From Cymbidium sinense (taxonomy: Eukaryota > Streptophyta > Magnoliopsida > Asparagales > Orchidaceae), in contig CM038221.1 in NCBI GenBank assembly GCA_021442155.1, positions 31,587,906-31,651,905 on the forward strand: a stretch of 64,000 bases of DNA, written 5' to 3'. Numbering within the stretch: position 1 is the first letter of the stretch; every line of letters begins with the position of its first letter. This document shows, in pieces, positions 1 to 11,985 of this stretch. The notes beneath the pieces were generated by a model. That model was not told where the DNA came from. It was given only the letters and a program-made list of their open reading frames with translations, and searched no databases. A program made the translations under genes and the position numbers.

Positions 1-226
1 GAATGTTGGGTGGTTGGTGTAAGACTACTCCATGTACTTGACACTAACGACATCACCTAGCTACATCCATTCAATCCATGATCACCGATGGCCAATAGCA
101 CATTGGTTACGATCTTACAGGCTTCGTGCTTGTCTAAATAATGTAACCACATATGATCGAAAGACCGTCGGTATAAGACATCATCCACTAGGGCATAAGA
201 AAGTGCCATTTGTTTCATCTGATGTG
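1..226 (-). pseudogene. Start of integrase (zinc-binding H2C2 part) of the host gypsy element, cut by window edge
   Basis: Translation of the minus strand gives the segment that joins RNase H to integrase in Tat-type polyproteins: an LVDDVLYRRSFD stretch (family form is roughly DGxLYKRGF), then a conserved leucine position and EACKIV..VLLAIGDHG, matching the E-A...I..EIHEG.CGNH start of the integrase zinc finger. A stop interrupts it, and the DDE catalytic core would lie beyond position 1. Integrase would insert the cDNA into the genome; this copy cannot. Confidence 0.65.
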
Positions 227-740
227 TTTATGACTTCTCTTGTGGTAGTTTTTCTTTGTTCAAGTAATCCATGAATGGTTTCCTCCAATCCAGCTCCTCA
301 TCCTTTTTGGCAACGACAACCTCCCCTTCAAGAAGATATTTTTTGACGAGTTCAATATCAATAAGAGGTAGGACTTGCCTATTTTGGACCTCTATTGATA
401 TGAACTTATCTTTCGAACATGTCAACTCTTTGGCGAGCTCAGCTAAAGTATTTAATATGATGTTTTCTCTTCGAGGGATCTTATAGATGGTCACTTCTAC
501 AATTTAGGCCAACAACTCCATTGTATACTTATGGTAATGATGGAGCCTAGGCTGTAGAACCTTGTAGGACCCAGTGATTTGGTTGACCACTGATTGGGAA
601 TCCCTAAAGATGTTGATGTTCTATGTTTATAGCAGATGGCTAACCTGCACTGCACTGAATTCCTCATATTTAGCTTCATTGTGCAAAGATCGATAGATAT
701 GAGAATCTCATCATATCGCAACCGAAAGTTAGGAGAACTA
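227..740 (-). pseudogene. Second RNase H (aRNH) domain of the host gypsy element, broken
   Basis: On the minus strand, in shifting frames, the RNase H landmarks appear in order: NNEAKYEE (catalytic E of the N-N-E-A-E-Y-E motif, near 680), then DSQSVVNQITGSYK (the D-S-Q/K-L-V-V-N-Q motif, near 600), then IYKIPRRENIILNTLAELA (near 480-420; family form V.RIPR.EN..AD.LA). After it comes the WRKPFMDYL linker typical of Tat polyproteins. In-frame stops separate the motifs. The extra RNase H between the Ty3-type RNase H and integrase marks the Tat/Ogre group; it would help degrade RNA in the RNA:DNA hybrid during reverse transcription. Confidence 0.75.
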
Positions 741-789
741 TTCATACCCATGCTTTTCCTGTGACCTAACGTGAGGAAGCAATACAACT

Positions 790-1300
790 GAACGAAGGGC
801 GCTAAGAAATCTGTGAGTGCTTGCCCTTTCATTGCACAGAGGGGTACGAAAGTAATGTCAAACTATGATAGGATCATGGGCCAACATGCCAACCGTCTAG
901 ATAGCATCAACCATGTCATGAGATATTATAGTGGATTGATTCTAGAAGTGAAGTTCACTTTATGAGATTGCCTATAATGTCATAGCTTTTGGGATGCAAA
1001 GATTAAAGCTAGGCAATGCTTCTCAATAGGTAGATAGTTTGCTTCAGTAGGGATTAGATGGCAGTTGAGGTAGTAGAGCATGTTATCCTTCCCTTCATCA
1101 TTTTCTTGGGCCAACAAAGCATCAAGGGAGTTATCTAATGAGCAATATAAAGTATCAAAGGCTTGCCTGGGATAAGGGCTACTAGATCTAGCGACATCAT
1201 CAAGTACTGCTTGACATATTCAAAGGCTCATTGGCACTTGTCATCCCACTTAAACTTAACATCCTTTTTGATAAGTGTTGAGATTGATTGGCATCTTCCT
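790..1300 (-). pseudogene. Ty3-type RNase H domain of the host gypsy element, broken
   Basis: Minus-strand reading shows KPLILYIA, then LLAQENDEGKDNMLYYL, NYLPIEKHCLALIFASQKL and a later RRLACWPMILS segment. These match the Ty3/gypsy RNase H order: strand 1, the L-x-Q-x-D/E turn, the E-x-x-Y-x-x-x-E-K-x-C-L-A helix and the GR..KW...L segment. Several stops and at least two frame changes break it. It directly follows reverse transcriptase, as in intact elements, and is followed by a short KGQAL.DFLA-like tether near 800-840. Confidence 0.75.
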
Positions 1301-1439
1301 TATATGTTGGATATAACACATCTTTGATATGCCAACCGCCATTGGAATGATCTGATTTGAGTTAAACTATTAGGGGGTGGCATTTCTAATATCGCTTTGA
1401 TCTTCTCAAGATTAATTTTGATTCCATCATGTCAGACAA

Positions 1440-2335
1440 TAAACCTAAAAAGTTTTCCTAAAGCTACTCTAAATGCACACTTCAGGGGTTCATTTTGAGG
1501 TGAAATTGTATTAACCGTTCAAAAACTACTCTCAAGTCAAAGAGATGGTATTCCTTTTCTTTGCTTTTGACCATGAGATCATCGATGTAGCATTCAACTT
1601 GGTGATGAATGAGTTTGTCAAAGATTCGAGTCATGGCCCATTGATATGTGGCGCCAACATTTTAAGGCCAAAAAGCATGGTCTTGTAGCAACATATTCTG
1701 GTCGGGGTTCTAAAGGCAGTGTTCCTTTCATCTTCAGGGACCATCTTTATTTGGTTATATCCAGATGAACCTTCCATGAAAGAGAAGACTGCATGAGATG
1801 GGGCAATATCCACTATCATTTCTAGTATTGGTAGTGGAAATTTGTCTATTGGACATACCATATTTAGATCCCTAAAATTGACGCATATGTAAATTTGGCC
1901 TTTTTTTCTTAACTGGGAAAAAACTAGCCAACCAGGTGGGGTATTTTTTTCTCTTGAATGAAGCCAGCATTGATCAGTTTCTTGACTTTAGAAATAGTCT
2001 GTTGTTCAATGTTTAATCGCATGCGTCTAGGAGCTTGCTTGATAGGGTTAGCATAAGGCTGTATTGTTAGTTTATGGTTCGCTATGTCAGGAGCCAATCC
2101 GAGCATCTTATTCATAACTCCAAGCAAAGTAGTCTTTAAACTCAACGAGTAGCCTAACTAAGTCATTAGTTTCAGTTTCATTCAACAAGAAACTAATGTA
2201 TGTCAGACGTGGATCTTCTTCAGTTCCTAGGTTGATTTCTTTGAGCTCATCGATGGTTGCCTTGATTTCTTCTTCGAACTCCGGTGGTGCATCCTTGACT
2301 TTGAAATCATCTAGGTCATCGTAAGCAACTCCTCA
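1440..2335 (-). pseudogene. Reverse transcriptase of the host gypsy element, broken
   Basis: The minus strand begins with the Tat-specific lead-in INLGTEEDPRLTYIS and EFKDYFAWSYE (about 2335-2120). It continues through VKKLINAGFI, then CVNFRDLNMVCPIDKFPLP, FSFMEGSSGYNQIKM and TAFRTPTRICCYKTMLFGL (about 1861-1670). The catalytic YIDD box is at 1578-1589, followed by LMVKSK. These are RT motifs 1 to 5 in order. The palm motif is intact in sequence (Y-I-D-D), but stops at about 2120, 1920 and 1630 and a frame change after MLFGL kill the gene. Motif spelling places it in Ty3/gypsy, Tat branch. Role: copying genomic RNA into cDNA. Confidence 0.88.
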
Positions 2336-3179
2336 TATGAGTTAATGTGATTTGAGAAGAACCCTATCGATTCCAAATGATTGGTGATGACTAGCGACAA
2401 TCATCATCATCGATATCGTGCCAAAGCTCACGGCCTGGGAAGTTCTTGCATTTGTTGTTTCATATCCTTTAAAACTAATCCGACCTATGCTTGGACCATG
2501 TATGTGAGATTAACCCATTCTTTGCTAAATTATGAACACAAGGTGAGTATCAATCAAAAGGTATTTCTATTAATTTTATATGAATTATCCTCAAATTCTA
2601 AATCAACTTCTTGACTTGAGGATGATGCTCCAGAAAAGAACCTCTAAATCTTCACATTTGTGGGTGCTTTAGGGGCCTCCTTAACTACCAAACCATCAAC
2701 TTTTAGTAAGGAAAGTGAGGATAGAGCTAAGGTTCCCAACTTATGTCTAATAGTTTCATATGGATAGGACTTGGATACACTTATGCTTTGGGATGCTTTC
2801 ATTTGTCTGTCGAGTTGTCACCTCCAATGGGATCTACTATTAAGAAGGGATGGACAGTGTGCTAACCATATAGGACTCATCCTCCAAACTAAATTCCAAG
2901 TCTATATGGATAACAGGTGTACTCTTGGTAGCTGGGATAAATCTCTTGGTGGGTGGTAGGTATGGAGGTCTTCCACCCCTAAGATTGTCTCTGGACCTGC
3001 CTCTTCCTCATCCTGGTGGAGGTAAGGTCATCCTCCCCACTTGTTTGAATGGAGTAACAAACTGTGAGTGCAACCTAATCTTAGGCTCTACTTCATCCCC
3101 TGAGTCTATTTCTCACTCCTTTTTCTTTTCAATTCCTTTTTCTTCTTCTTTTTCTTTTCTTTCTTTTTATTTTTCTCAC
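2336..3179 (-). other. Protease-RT linker of the host gypsy element, no recognised domain
   Basis: Lies between the protease and RT relics. In Tat elements this stretch encodes a poorly conserved linker. Minus-strand reading gives an acidic VAYDDLDDFKVKD segment just before RT and a Lys-rich run near 3110-3170, caused by a pyrimidine-rich plus strand (TTTTCTTCTT-like). No domain and no separate gene could be recognised. Confidence 0.5.
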
Positions 3180-3915
3180 ACATGGGGATTTTGACTAAGT
3201 TTGCAAGAATAGACATTTTGGTTTTGGGGGAGGTAGTACGCCGCATCCTCGTATATCCCAATCTTGTGAACTGTAAATGGTTTGAGATCTCCTTTGGCAT
3301 AATATTCGATCCTACCTCTCAAGAACTTGATGCACTGATGTAGAGAGAATGGAATCATATTATTCTCATATATCCATAGTCTCCTAAGCAAAGCATTGAA
3401 AGATGTATCCGAGTATATTATGTAAAACTTGGCTTCAGTCTTCTAATCATCTATCTCTAGTGGCAACACTATAGAGCCTAAGGCGCTCTCGCCTTGTTCA
3501 TTGAATCCTTTCAACATCATCCTCTCCTTTTAGAGTTTAAAGATGTCAATCCTCGAGTAGATAAGGGTTCTTAGACTCATAATATTGACTGATGCACCCA
3601 GGTTAACCAGAACTCTGGATAGCCTGTATCTGCCAACATCCACTATAATGTAAAGAGGATGGTTGTGCTTGATCGTCCCTAGAAGTAGGTCTTCATCACT
3701 AATTGTAACTCTAAAGATGTCCTTCAAGTAGTGTGTCCTCATTCGAAAAAATAGCAATACGTAACTGGAACGAAGTACATCGACTAGAGATTCCTTCATC
3801 ACTTTGAATAAGATATGGGTGTCATATATGCTTAACTTACCTGAAAACTTTGTAAGATGTGCTTGGACATTATAATCAACTTTGGGTTGATTCTCCATAA
3901 GCATATCCATAGGTG
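3180..3915 (-). pseudogene. Retropepsin-like protease region of the host gypsy element, catalytic Asp lost
   Basis: Minus strand: DEDLLLGTIKHNHPLYI followed by LSRVLVNLGASVNIMSLRTL (about 3660-3560). This is the Tat-type protease core, whose family form is LVDxGSAVNIxPLxTL. Here the catalytic aspartate reads N (VNLGAS). After it, in other frames, come HNILGY, then IPFSLHQCIKFLRG and KPF (about 3370-3260), the conserved LGRPW...STLHQ.LKY segment that follows protease in this lineage. Stops separate the pieces. It would cut the gag-pol polyprotein; the changed residue and the stops make it inactive. Confidence 0.8.
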
Positions 3916-4640
3916 AAGCATCTTGTGGAGGGGCTATATGCTCACTAGAATCAATGGCCTATTTACCCTTATCCTGAGGTGCTACTCTAGAAGGTAGAAC
4001 TTTGCCACTACATAGGTTGACTTCAGTGACTTCTTGGAATGATGGGTTTATGAAAAGTTCTGCTAGCTCATCGGGTATACCTATAGCTTCTCCTACGGGA
4101 TCCTCAGAGTCGGATGACTCCAAGTCAATATCATGAGGTGAACCCGATTAATTCAGAAAAGAAAAATCTGGCTCTGAATCAGAAAGGAATAGACTAGAAC
4201 TATTTGAATTATTATTATTTAGACTTGAGGATCTTTCTATGATAATGAAATAAAAAGCATCAGAAATAGAAAGAATGTAAGTGGAATCAGCTTTCTTCAT
4301 TGGCATCTTTAATTTGGGTGGAGGTACATGATAAAAATCAAGTAAAGTAAGAAGAGTGAGGGGTTTGGTGCCTCATCCACAGATATAGTGGTCCTGTGGG
4401 TAAAAGAGGAGCTAGTAGAGAAGGTAGTAGCTAAAGAAGTGGGAGGAGTGTTAGACTCGAATGGTGGTTGTGCTACAGATCTATCCCACGCAAGTGTGGT
4501 AGGCTGCTGCTACTGCTGGGCTTCCACCCTCCTCGAGTTATCCTTTGCAACTAGCAAACCTTCCTTAGTATTGGTGGTTTGAGCCACTTTAAGCACCTGT
4601 AAAGAAAGTTTCTTGATCTTAGAGATGATTTTCTTAGAGG
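3916..4640 (-). other. Gag-protease spacer of the host gypsy element, no recognised domain
   Basis: Part of the element's internal region between the nucleocapsid-like motif and the protease. Minus-strand translation is Ser/Pro/Leu-rich with many stops. Nothing in it matches a domain known to me, and plus-strand frames here look like chance. Confidence 0.4.
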
Positions 4641-5800
4641 TATAGGATAAGGAAATATCCTAACATTCTTTGGTCTTAAGAAGATCGGAAGTATCCCCAA
4701 GGATTACTTTAACATAACTGGATGGTTGTTCTAATAAGAATTCTTAGGGATGACTATGGCTCCTGACTTGTAGCTATGCTCAAGTCAGTCCTTAAAAGTG
4801 ATACAATCCTCTAAGACATGTCCAAACATGCAGTGGTAGGGTAAATAGCTAGGATCGTCACTCTTGCCCACTTCCTCCAGCCTCTTAGGCTCTAGTAATT
4901 GAAAATCAAGTTTCTTCAAAAGATTCTTGAAGATTTTCCAGACTACCTCCCTCTTGAATGAATATGGCTTGCTTAATCTTTCAATAAGAGTAGGTGAAAA
5001 ATAGATACCTGATGGTGGATATGGATATCGTTGTTGGGTAGGCTATTATGACGGCAGTGGTGGTCATTATGGTAGCTGTGGTGGCCTGTATAGTGGCCGA
5101 GGTGATGGAAGAGGAGGTGGCAAAGGAGGCTACTAAGCTCGTGGCCTTCATACTACACAGTTATTTCCCTTGTCAATTAAGCCCCGCTTCTTCTAACCTT
5201 CTACAACTTAGGCTTAGATGATTGGTCCAAGAAGGGCAACTGTTTGGCTTCCTCTTGTAGGATAGCCTTCTTGTTGATTAACTTCTCGAATGTTTTAATA
5301 GTGAATCCCTTAAGCATGAAGGCGACCAGGTCATGAATATTGTTAGGTAGAATTTCAATGGCATGATATTCAGACAGCTGTGGTTCGCATTTCATACTCA
5401 TGATGCGCCAACTAAGAATATAAATAATAAGAGACTCATTAGATTTTTATTTCTCCATAATGAGGTCACCTGTAGTTACCCTTTACTGAGCTCTTGTGAA
5501 TCTCTAGATGAAGAGATGCTCTAACTCAACAGTTTTCACCTAACTTTTGGGTAGTTCAGCGTACTAATCAAATGCAACACCTGACAGGCTACTGACTAAG
5601 AGATGGAAGAGAAGTGTGTCACTACCACCGCAAAATAACCGGCTCAAATGTGTAATATCTTGTGGGTTCCCACTACCATCAAAAATCTTGAAGGATGGTG
5701 GCACAAAACCCTTGGGGTATTGAACTACATTGAATTCCTCTAGGTAAGGCCTACCCTTTAGAATGGATGAGCTCCCCCGGGCTTGCGCCAATGCTTCCTT
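4641..5800 (-). pseudogene. Gag of the host gypsy element, broken
   Basis: Minus strand, about 5790-5560: GFVPPSFKIFDGSGNPQDI then LSRLFCGGSDTLLFHLLVSSL, matching the plant gypsy capsid domain (P.GFK.P.i..fDGt.DP..Hl..f...m...g..d....faf...L.G.A). The next segment, about 5400-5200, reads MLKGFTIKTFEKLI, a typical C-terminal capsid stretch. A Pro-rich linker follows (5150-5040), and near 4845-4806 a zinc-knuckle relic, CMFGHVLEDC, sits within YHCMFGHVLEDCITFKD. Gag would form the virus-like particle and bind genomic RNA. Multiple stops show decay. Confidence 0.75.
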
Positions 5801-6852
5801 TACCTACTGCTCTTCCATCAGTTTGATATCCTTTTCATGCATGGAGGTGTTATCCATGACCTTCCTATACAAGCTACCAGCATCATCATCCATAGGGGTG
5901 CACTTAGAATGATTTAAGGTATGTGCCAACTCGGTGGCCTACCACCATAGGGGAAGGTCAGTGAGAGGGAGTTCTGAGCTAGAACTACTATCATCAACTC
6001 CTCTACCCTCTTCTCTAATCTATCTATCCGTCATCGCTGAGTTGGTGAGGAGGTGTTGAGGAGTTGTCATCTTCAACTACAACACCTTCATGTTGTTACC
6101 TCCCAGGATTCTCAAAGAATTCTGCCAAGTCATTCAATATGTCATCCTCATCGAGGTCGAAGTCAACTCAATCCTCTTCCTAACCAGAATGGTCACTCTC
6201 AACAATCTCTTTAACTATAGTACAGTAGTATTCTAAGATGACCTCTAAAGAGCGGCCATCTATTCTACCATCAAACATAGGGCAACGACACCACCTGGAC
6301 TAAACTATGACTATGCAGAATACTCTAAGTTAATGGGGTGCACTCCTTAGCTAGCTTAACTATCATGGGGACTATGTCAGTATCCTCTACCCTGTCTTCC
6401 TCCTACTACCACGAAGGTGGAGCAACCATGATGCCTTTCAGTCACCACCCCTTCTTTACCATAGTTGAAGTGGAAGGTCGAGTAGAGGAGCTCAACCTCA
6501 CTTCAATGGGTGGAATAGATAGAGTGGGATGCTTCAGTCATAGCCGGATCAGCAAAAGAGAGGGCCTCTCTCCATACTAGGGCTTGCACAGCTTGGTAAA
6601 GATTGTGGATGCTGGAACATAGACTGGTGAAGGTGGACGTCGAGTGGAACGGTGTGATGGTGGAGAGACTGGCTACCTTTCTACTGGAGATCTCCTCCTG
6701 CTACTAAAGGTGCCAGTGAGAACTATGTGATAAGAATGATCGGCTCTAATAGTTCATAGATCAAAAAATTCCATCAAGGCAGAGACCACCGACTGCTTGG
6801 CATACCTCCTCCTTTCTTGCTTGCCCGCTTAGGCAGTGACTCTATCCTCAAT

Positions 6853-6901
<49 letters not shown>

Positions 6902-7739
6902 ACCCTTAACACTCCTAGGGATCAGGCTCCATAAGTCATGTAACATGTCAGACTCCGAGCGTCCGTGGGCTCCACCGACTCTACAAAGACCGGATCATAG
7001 ACCGGCATAAGGGTTCCTCCTGTCCCTAGCCGGTGTCTTTAACTCTACAGATGGTAGGGGTGATGCAATAATCTTGTAGTAATCCTCCTCTCCTTCTCAA
7101 GTTGAGAGGGGGTGAAACCTACTACCACTTAGGAATGGAGAGGTCTCACATGGGGAACCCTCCTCAGCAACATGAGAGGCATCGTCTATCTACCTTGTCT
7201 CACGCCAGATTCGCTAACCTTTCTGATTATGCAATGTTGAGTCTTGAGTGGCAAAAGGAGTTAGCACCAATCTCGAAGGTGGAAGAGACTATCTGAGAAG
7301 TTAAGATAACCTTCCCCTTCAGAGTAGGGGAGACAATAGAGGTAGTACTAGCCATCACTAGAGCTACAACAGGGGCAACAAACTGTACTAACACTGATGT
7401 TGATGCTGGCACTGACATTGATAGGGGTGTAGGAACCACAATGGCATTCCTCTTCAAAGAGGGAAACTCAGAACCTGACTACACATCAAAGCAAAGAAGT
7501 GGCTTCTTGTCTACCACCTCCTCCTTGTTAACAGTGGTGAGGGGTGGTCCCTCACATGTACTTTAAAGTTCTCAAAGCCAAGTCTAAACTATATAAGTAT
7601 GCCTGATCCAAGGCCAAATCCACACCTGAGGCAAAGGAAAAGATCAACTTTCTAGAAGACATGGGGGAAGCTGACTGAATGAAGAAAGGGAAGAACTGGA
7701 CTGATATCTTTGCATTGTTAAAAAAGAATCAGATTAGAC
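5801..7739 (-). other. 5' part of gag / leader of the host gypsy element, unrecognised
   Basis: Minus-strand sequence upstream of the recognisable capsid domain. Tat/Ogre elements often have a long N-terminal gag extension or an extra upstream ORF here. Short open frames exist on both strands but none shows a domain, and stops are frequent. A TC microsatellite lies at 6856-6894. I assign no function. Confidence 0.4.
6856..6894. repeat. (TC)n microsatellite, about 19 units
   Basis: An uninterrupted run of TC dinucleotides inside the decayed gag leader of the host element. Likely polymorphic in length. Confidence 0.97.
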
Positions 7740-7812
7740 CCTTGCTTAACTTAAATTGTTGCTTTTGATTTAATTTATGAACTTGAACCCACACTTAACA
7801 AATTTAAGTATG
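7740..7812 (-). repeat. Split-off end of the leader minisatellite of the host element
   Basis: Contains one unit core (CACTTAACAAATTTAAGTATG) of the array at 24070-25460. The unit is broken exactly at GTATG by insertion of solo LTR A'; the other half (GTATGCTAATC) resumes at 23977. GTATG at 7808-7812 is the left target-site duplication. Confidence 0.85.
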
Positions 7813-9309
7813 TGAAGTATTTATTTTTGGATGTGGGCAGACACCATGCAGATTATAGGGGGTACTTATTGAAGTGATCGAGTATGATATTGAGATATGA
7901 TGCACTATCTCAAAAGATAGAAGCATCACCCTTTAATGGACCTAATCACCTAATAAGGACTCATAAAGCATGACGGGTATTCAAATATATTATAGATTTT
8001 CCCCCTACTTTACATGTCTGAATAAAGCAAGGTTTATATTAAATCGGGTTCTTAAGTTATCTATGGAGGCAAGCCTCCATAGTTAATTACATCCTATGGA
8101 ATGAAGTTCCCTAAGAATACTCTCGACTAAAGTAAATAATTATCATCTCCAAAGATTTCAAGTTTAAAATATCAAAGGATTGGTTATGTTTAGAAAATAA
8201 AATGGGAAAGTTCAAGGAGAAGACTTATTTTTGGAGTCCAATGGGAGGAAGTGGAAAATTCTTATGATACTATGAAGCCTAGTGAGCATTACAATCTATC
8301 ATATGATTGGGGTTTATATATTTGAAAATGAGAAAATTTTATTCATTTGAGTTGAATTTTTATTAGATTGTTAGGGCTTATAATCCATCAACACAAGGTT
8401 GTAGAAATGCCTAAGAGGTGAGGATTTATGCTTGTAGCCCAAAGAAAATAACTACCTCATATCCTAAATCTAGGGAGCTTTAGTATGAGCTAAAGCACGA
8501 TCTAAATCTAAGTGACAGATGGTCATAAGGGTTTACCTCGACAAGAGATAATAAATCGTTCAACTTCTAGACTTATAACCACCTAGAGTGTCCTCAAACT
8601 AACTCATCCTACGATTTTAAAATCAGTGATTTGGTCTTATGAATTGCAATATAGCTAGTGTAGTTATTTAATTTGAAAGAGACTAAAGTTCTAAACACAC
8701 TCCCTAAGAGACTAGAGCATGAGTAGTATGAACATATGACTTAATCTACAAATGTAAAATCTTTTTAAATTTTTATTTCATTTTTGACACATCATTTAGA
8801 CAAAGGCTTTGGGATTCTTTTATGCTTAAATGTATGATGAAAATTGATTATTGGCTAAATCAGTGGGAAGATGGTGTTCTCCACCACAAGGGATGCCCTC
8901 ACAGGCCAAACATTCCCCTATCGTGCAAAGATGGAGATCCCCCATATTCAAGAGAGAAGAAATATACAGGCATGATGTGAGACATACAATCATACAACTA
9001 AGGGGTTGTTAAATCTTTTAATTCTCTTATTTATGTCTTAGGCTTTATGGTGAGGTTATGAGTAGCTTAAAATTTAGTTATGAGTGATTAGTTGGGTAGA
9101 AAATTTGGTTTATTCTAAGAGCCTACCTCATCCAAGCCACAAATTAAAGCATCAATCATGAAGAAACTATGAAAAGCATGCCATCCTAATGTACAATTTA
9201 AACATAATGTCAATCAATTTTATAAACTAATGTAAAAGAATAAGAGGCTGGTGAGGTCAGGTACCACCGTACAACTTGAAAAAGAAAAGATGGGTAGTTG
9301 AGCTCTACC

Positions 9310-9317
9310 CTTATATA
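9310..9317 (-). promoter_or_regulatory. TATA-like motif of LTR A'
   Basis: Minus strand reads GGTTATATAAGGGTAGAGCT. The same block, TATAA(G)-GGG-AGCTC-like, occurs at the equivalent place in all five LTR copies. Possible core promoter of the LTR; location only inferred from conservation. Confidence 0.4.
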
Positions 9318-10045
9318 ACCTAGAATATAAAAGAATAATTATAATTAAGAATGAATACATTCTATGGGGGGGTCTTTATTCTTCATGTCTCCTAATCTTC
9401 ATTTCTGATTTAGTTGTGCTTCAAAGGCATCATAGGGCCTCCCAAGACAAAGCCTTCTAGTCACTGCTCATCCTAACCCCTCATAACACTAATACTAATT
9501 TCTATTATAAAATTATATTTATATATGGAAAAGTAAATCTAACTACACATGCCAGATAGAGGTTAGCTAAACATACATGCAATCTCAAGCAGTTATATAT
9601 ATAATTTAGACTTAGCACCTTGCACATGGGTAACCAAGCTCACTTGTTCTATCTTGGATTATGCTTAGGGGTTTAAGAAATCTACAAATAGAGCATTCAT
9701 TTTTTAAGCATCCCCTTAAACACAATCCCCTATAGAAAATATGATTAGGCTAAGAGCTGCCTAACATCCAGTCTATGAAGCATACACCTTAACATCTAGT
9801 CTAAAATATTACATCATAAAACAAATTATACACCACATCATACACTGTCCAAACATAGAGCTAAAAATAGTGACTTAATTCTAATGCGTGTGTTAAGGCT
9901 TTATGTGGTGTGTCTTAACTAAGCATTAGAGTTATAATTTTGTACATTTAGAACTTGTTCAAGTTAACATGATGATGGGTTTCATTGGAAGTTGGTTAAT
10001 TAATTTGTGAATTTTAACTTATATTTTATTTTTTTTATGTGATTT

Positions 10046-10050
10046 ACACT
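10046..10050. repeat. Target-site duplication ACACT, left of solo LTR A
   Basis: ACACT here and at 18265-18269 flanks copy A. Removing A plus one copy restores GATTTACACTTAACAAC. The homologous unoccupied site in the host 5' LTR at about 49532 reads GATTTACACTTAACATC. Confidence 0.92.
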
Positions 10051-11204
10051 TATTGACCTCACTTTTGGAGTGAGTTCTCAACTTCCTCAACAAAGATCTA
10101 GGACTCTTATAGACACTAAGAACTCCTTAGTCCTAAGACACTTCTAGTGATTAGATGAACACTTAAGCTAAGCCTAGAGACTTAGAAGGGTTAGCCATAT
10201 GAATAGGTTATGCCTTAGAGACTTAGGAAAACTTGCCTACCCTATAGCCTAAACCCAATCCATGCTTTCTTTCTCAAACCAAACCTCAAATTTAACTCAA
10301 ATACCAAATCTAAATCTGAAGTCCAAATCATTTGGTCGAAATCCATGATCAAACTCAAATTCAAAACCCTTCCTAAGCCCTTTGATTTCACTTATGCACT
10401 TAACCTTAACCAAATCTAAATCAATCTCAATTCATTTAAATTTCTTAAATATCAATTTAATCTTTCAATCAAACTATCAAAATTCAATTCAAACCCAACT
10501 TCAAATGATTCAACCCCATGATCAAACTGAAATTCAAAACCCTTCCTAAGCCCTTTGATTTCATCTTAAGGACTTAGCCTTAACCAAATTCAAATCAATC
10601 TCAATTCATTTAATTTTCTCAAATATAAATTTAATCTTTCAATCAAACTATCAAAATTCAATTCAAACCCAGCTTCAAATGATTCAATCCTAATGATCAA
10701 AACTAAATCCAAACTCAACAAAATTTCCTACTTAAGCCCTTTTGACTTACCTCCATCAGCTTAGTCAAATTTGCTTCTAAATCACTCCAAACTCAAGTGA
10801 TTTTCTCATGAATCATTTATATCATCATTTTTATTCCCAAATATAAATGAAATATAAATTCAAATAGCCAAAACCAAATCCAAAATCAAACCAAAATCCA
10901 ATTTATACCCTTTAAGCTAATTCTTTGAACTTGGCCAAATACTATCCAAATCAAATGAAAACCAATGGATTTTCTCTAGAATCAATCATTTCTTCAATCA
11001 TCTATCCAAATATAAATGAAATCTACAATCATCAAGCCAAATAAAAATCAACTCAAGTCAAACCCAACCAAGCCCATTTGACTTGAAATATTCAAATGAA
11101 CCAAAACTCATTTGAACCCAAACCAATTGCAATTAAATTTATATGTCAATCTTAAATCCATATATAAACTCAATAAAATCAAACTTAACTCAAAATTAAG
11201 CCAA

Positions 11205-11985
11205 CTAAACCCAATTGGCTCACTTGACCCAAAGTGGCCAATTTGACCAACATGAACCAATATCCAATTCAATTCAAATCAAAGTGAATTAAGCCAATCC
11301 AAACTTCATGTCATATTATTGAACATCCTAGGTTAATCAATTGTCATGAATTAGGTCAAACCAAGTCAACCTAGCCCGTTGACCAAATCAACCCATTAAC
11401 TCATATGAACCCAAACTAGCCAAATTGTAACCTAAACCAAATTGATTGCAACCAATGGCTCAAGTTTATTACAAATTGATTATTGGACTTGACCAAAGCC
11501 TTAATTAAGCCTAATTTGACTAATTGGTCAACCTAACCCAACTTAGCCCAAATTGATATTAAGGGTCAAATCAACCTAAAACCTAATCAAATCAAAATTG
11601 AACTTAACCAAAGCCTACAATATATTCCAAATGATCAACCAAACCCAAACCAAGCCATAATTTAAGCCAATTTGGTCAATTGGGTCAAATTGGTCAACTT
11701 AGCCCAAATTGATCTAAAGGATCAAATTGGTAAAAATCTAAATTAAATCCAAATTAAACCATATTTATTGAAATGAATTGAAGCAATATACTCCAAATGA
11801 TCATTTGAACTTGATCCAACCCTTTGTGTGACCCAATTTAACCAATTGGTCAACCTAACCTATTTTGACCCAATTTGGCCCAAATGGGTCAAATTGCCCC
11901 AAATTAAATCAAATGAACTCAAAATGACATAAAATTTGGTTCAACTCACTTTTGACTCATTTTTAATCTACTCAAATCAAATTCA
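11205..11985 (+). repeat. TTGACC/GGTCAA-dense low-complexity block of the LTR
   Basis: Dense short motifs such as TTGACCAATTGGTCAA in both orientations, many of them palindromic. Equivalent blocks: 22200-23045 (A'), 27100-27985 (B), 41075-41890 (C), 53200-54090 (host 5' LTR). The TTGAC core equals the WRKY-factor W-box core; whether it is bound is unknown. Confidence 0.75.

Larger units (their letters stand above)
7813..10050 (-). mobile_element. Solo LTR A', left part (3' end of the LTR)
   Basis: Minus-oriented LTR of the ~8-kb family. The left boundary is TGAAGTATTT, which on the minus strand ends ...ACTTCA, flanked by the target duplication GTATG (7808-7812 and 23977-23981). The segment is the reverse complement of about 15850-18264 of copy A: same AAAAATAAA end, same GGACTCCTTATTAGG-like block, same TATA-like block. 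It stops at 10050, where copy A (plus strand) is inserted, and continues at 18265. No primer binding site or internal region adjoins it, so it is a solo LTR. Short ORFs in it are not conserved between copies. Confidence 0.9.

Noticed and set aside
6338..7296. Plus-strand open frames near the left end
   Set aside because: They are antisense to the gag leader of a minus-strand retrotransposon, with no recognisable domain.
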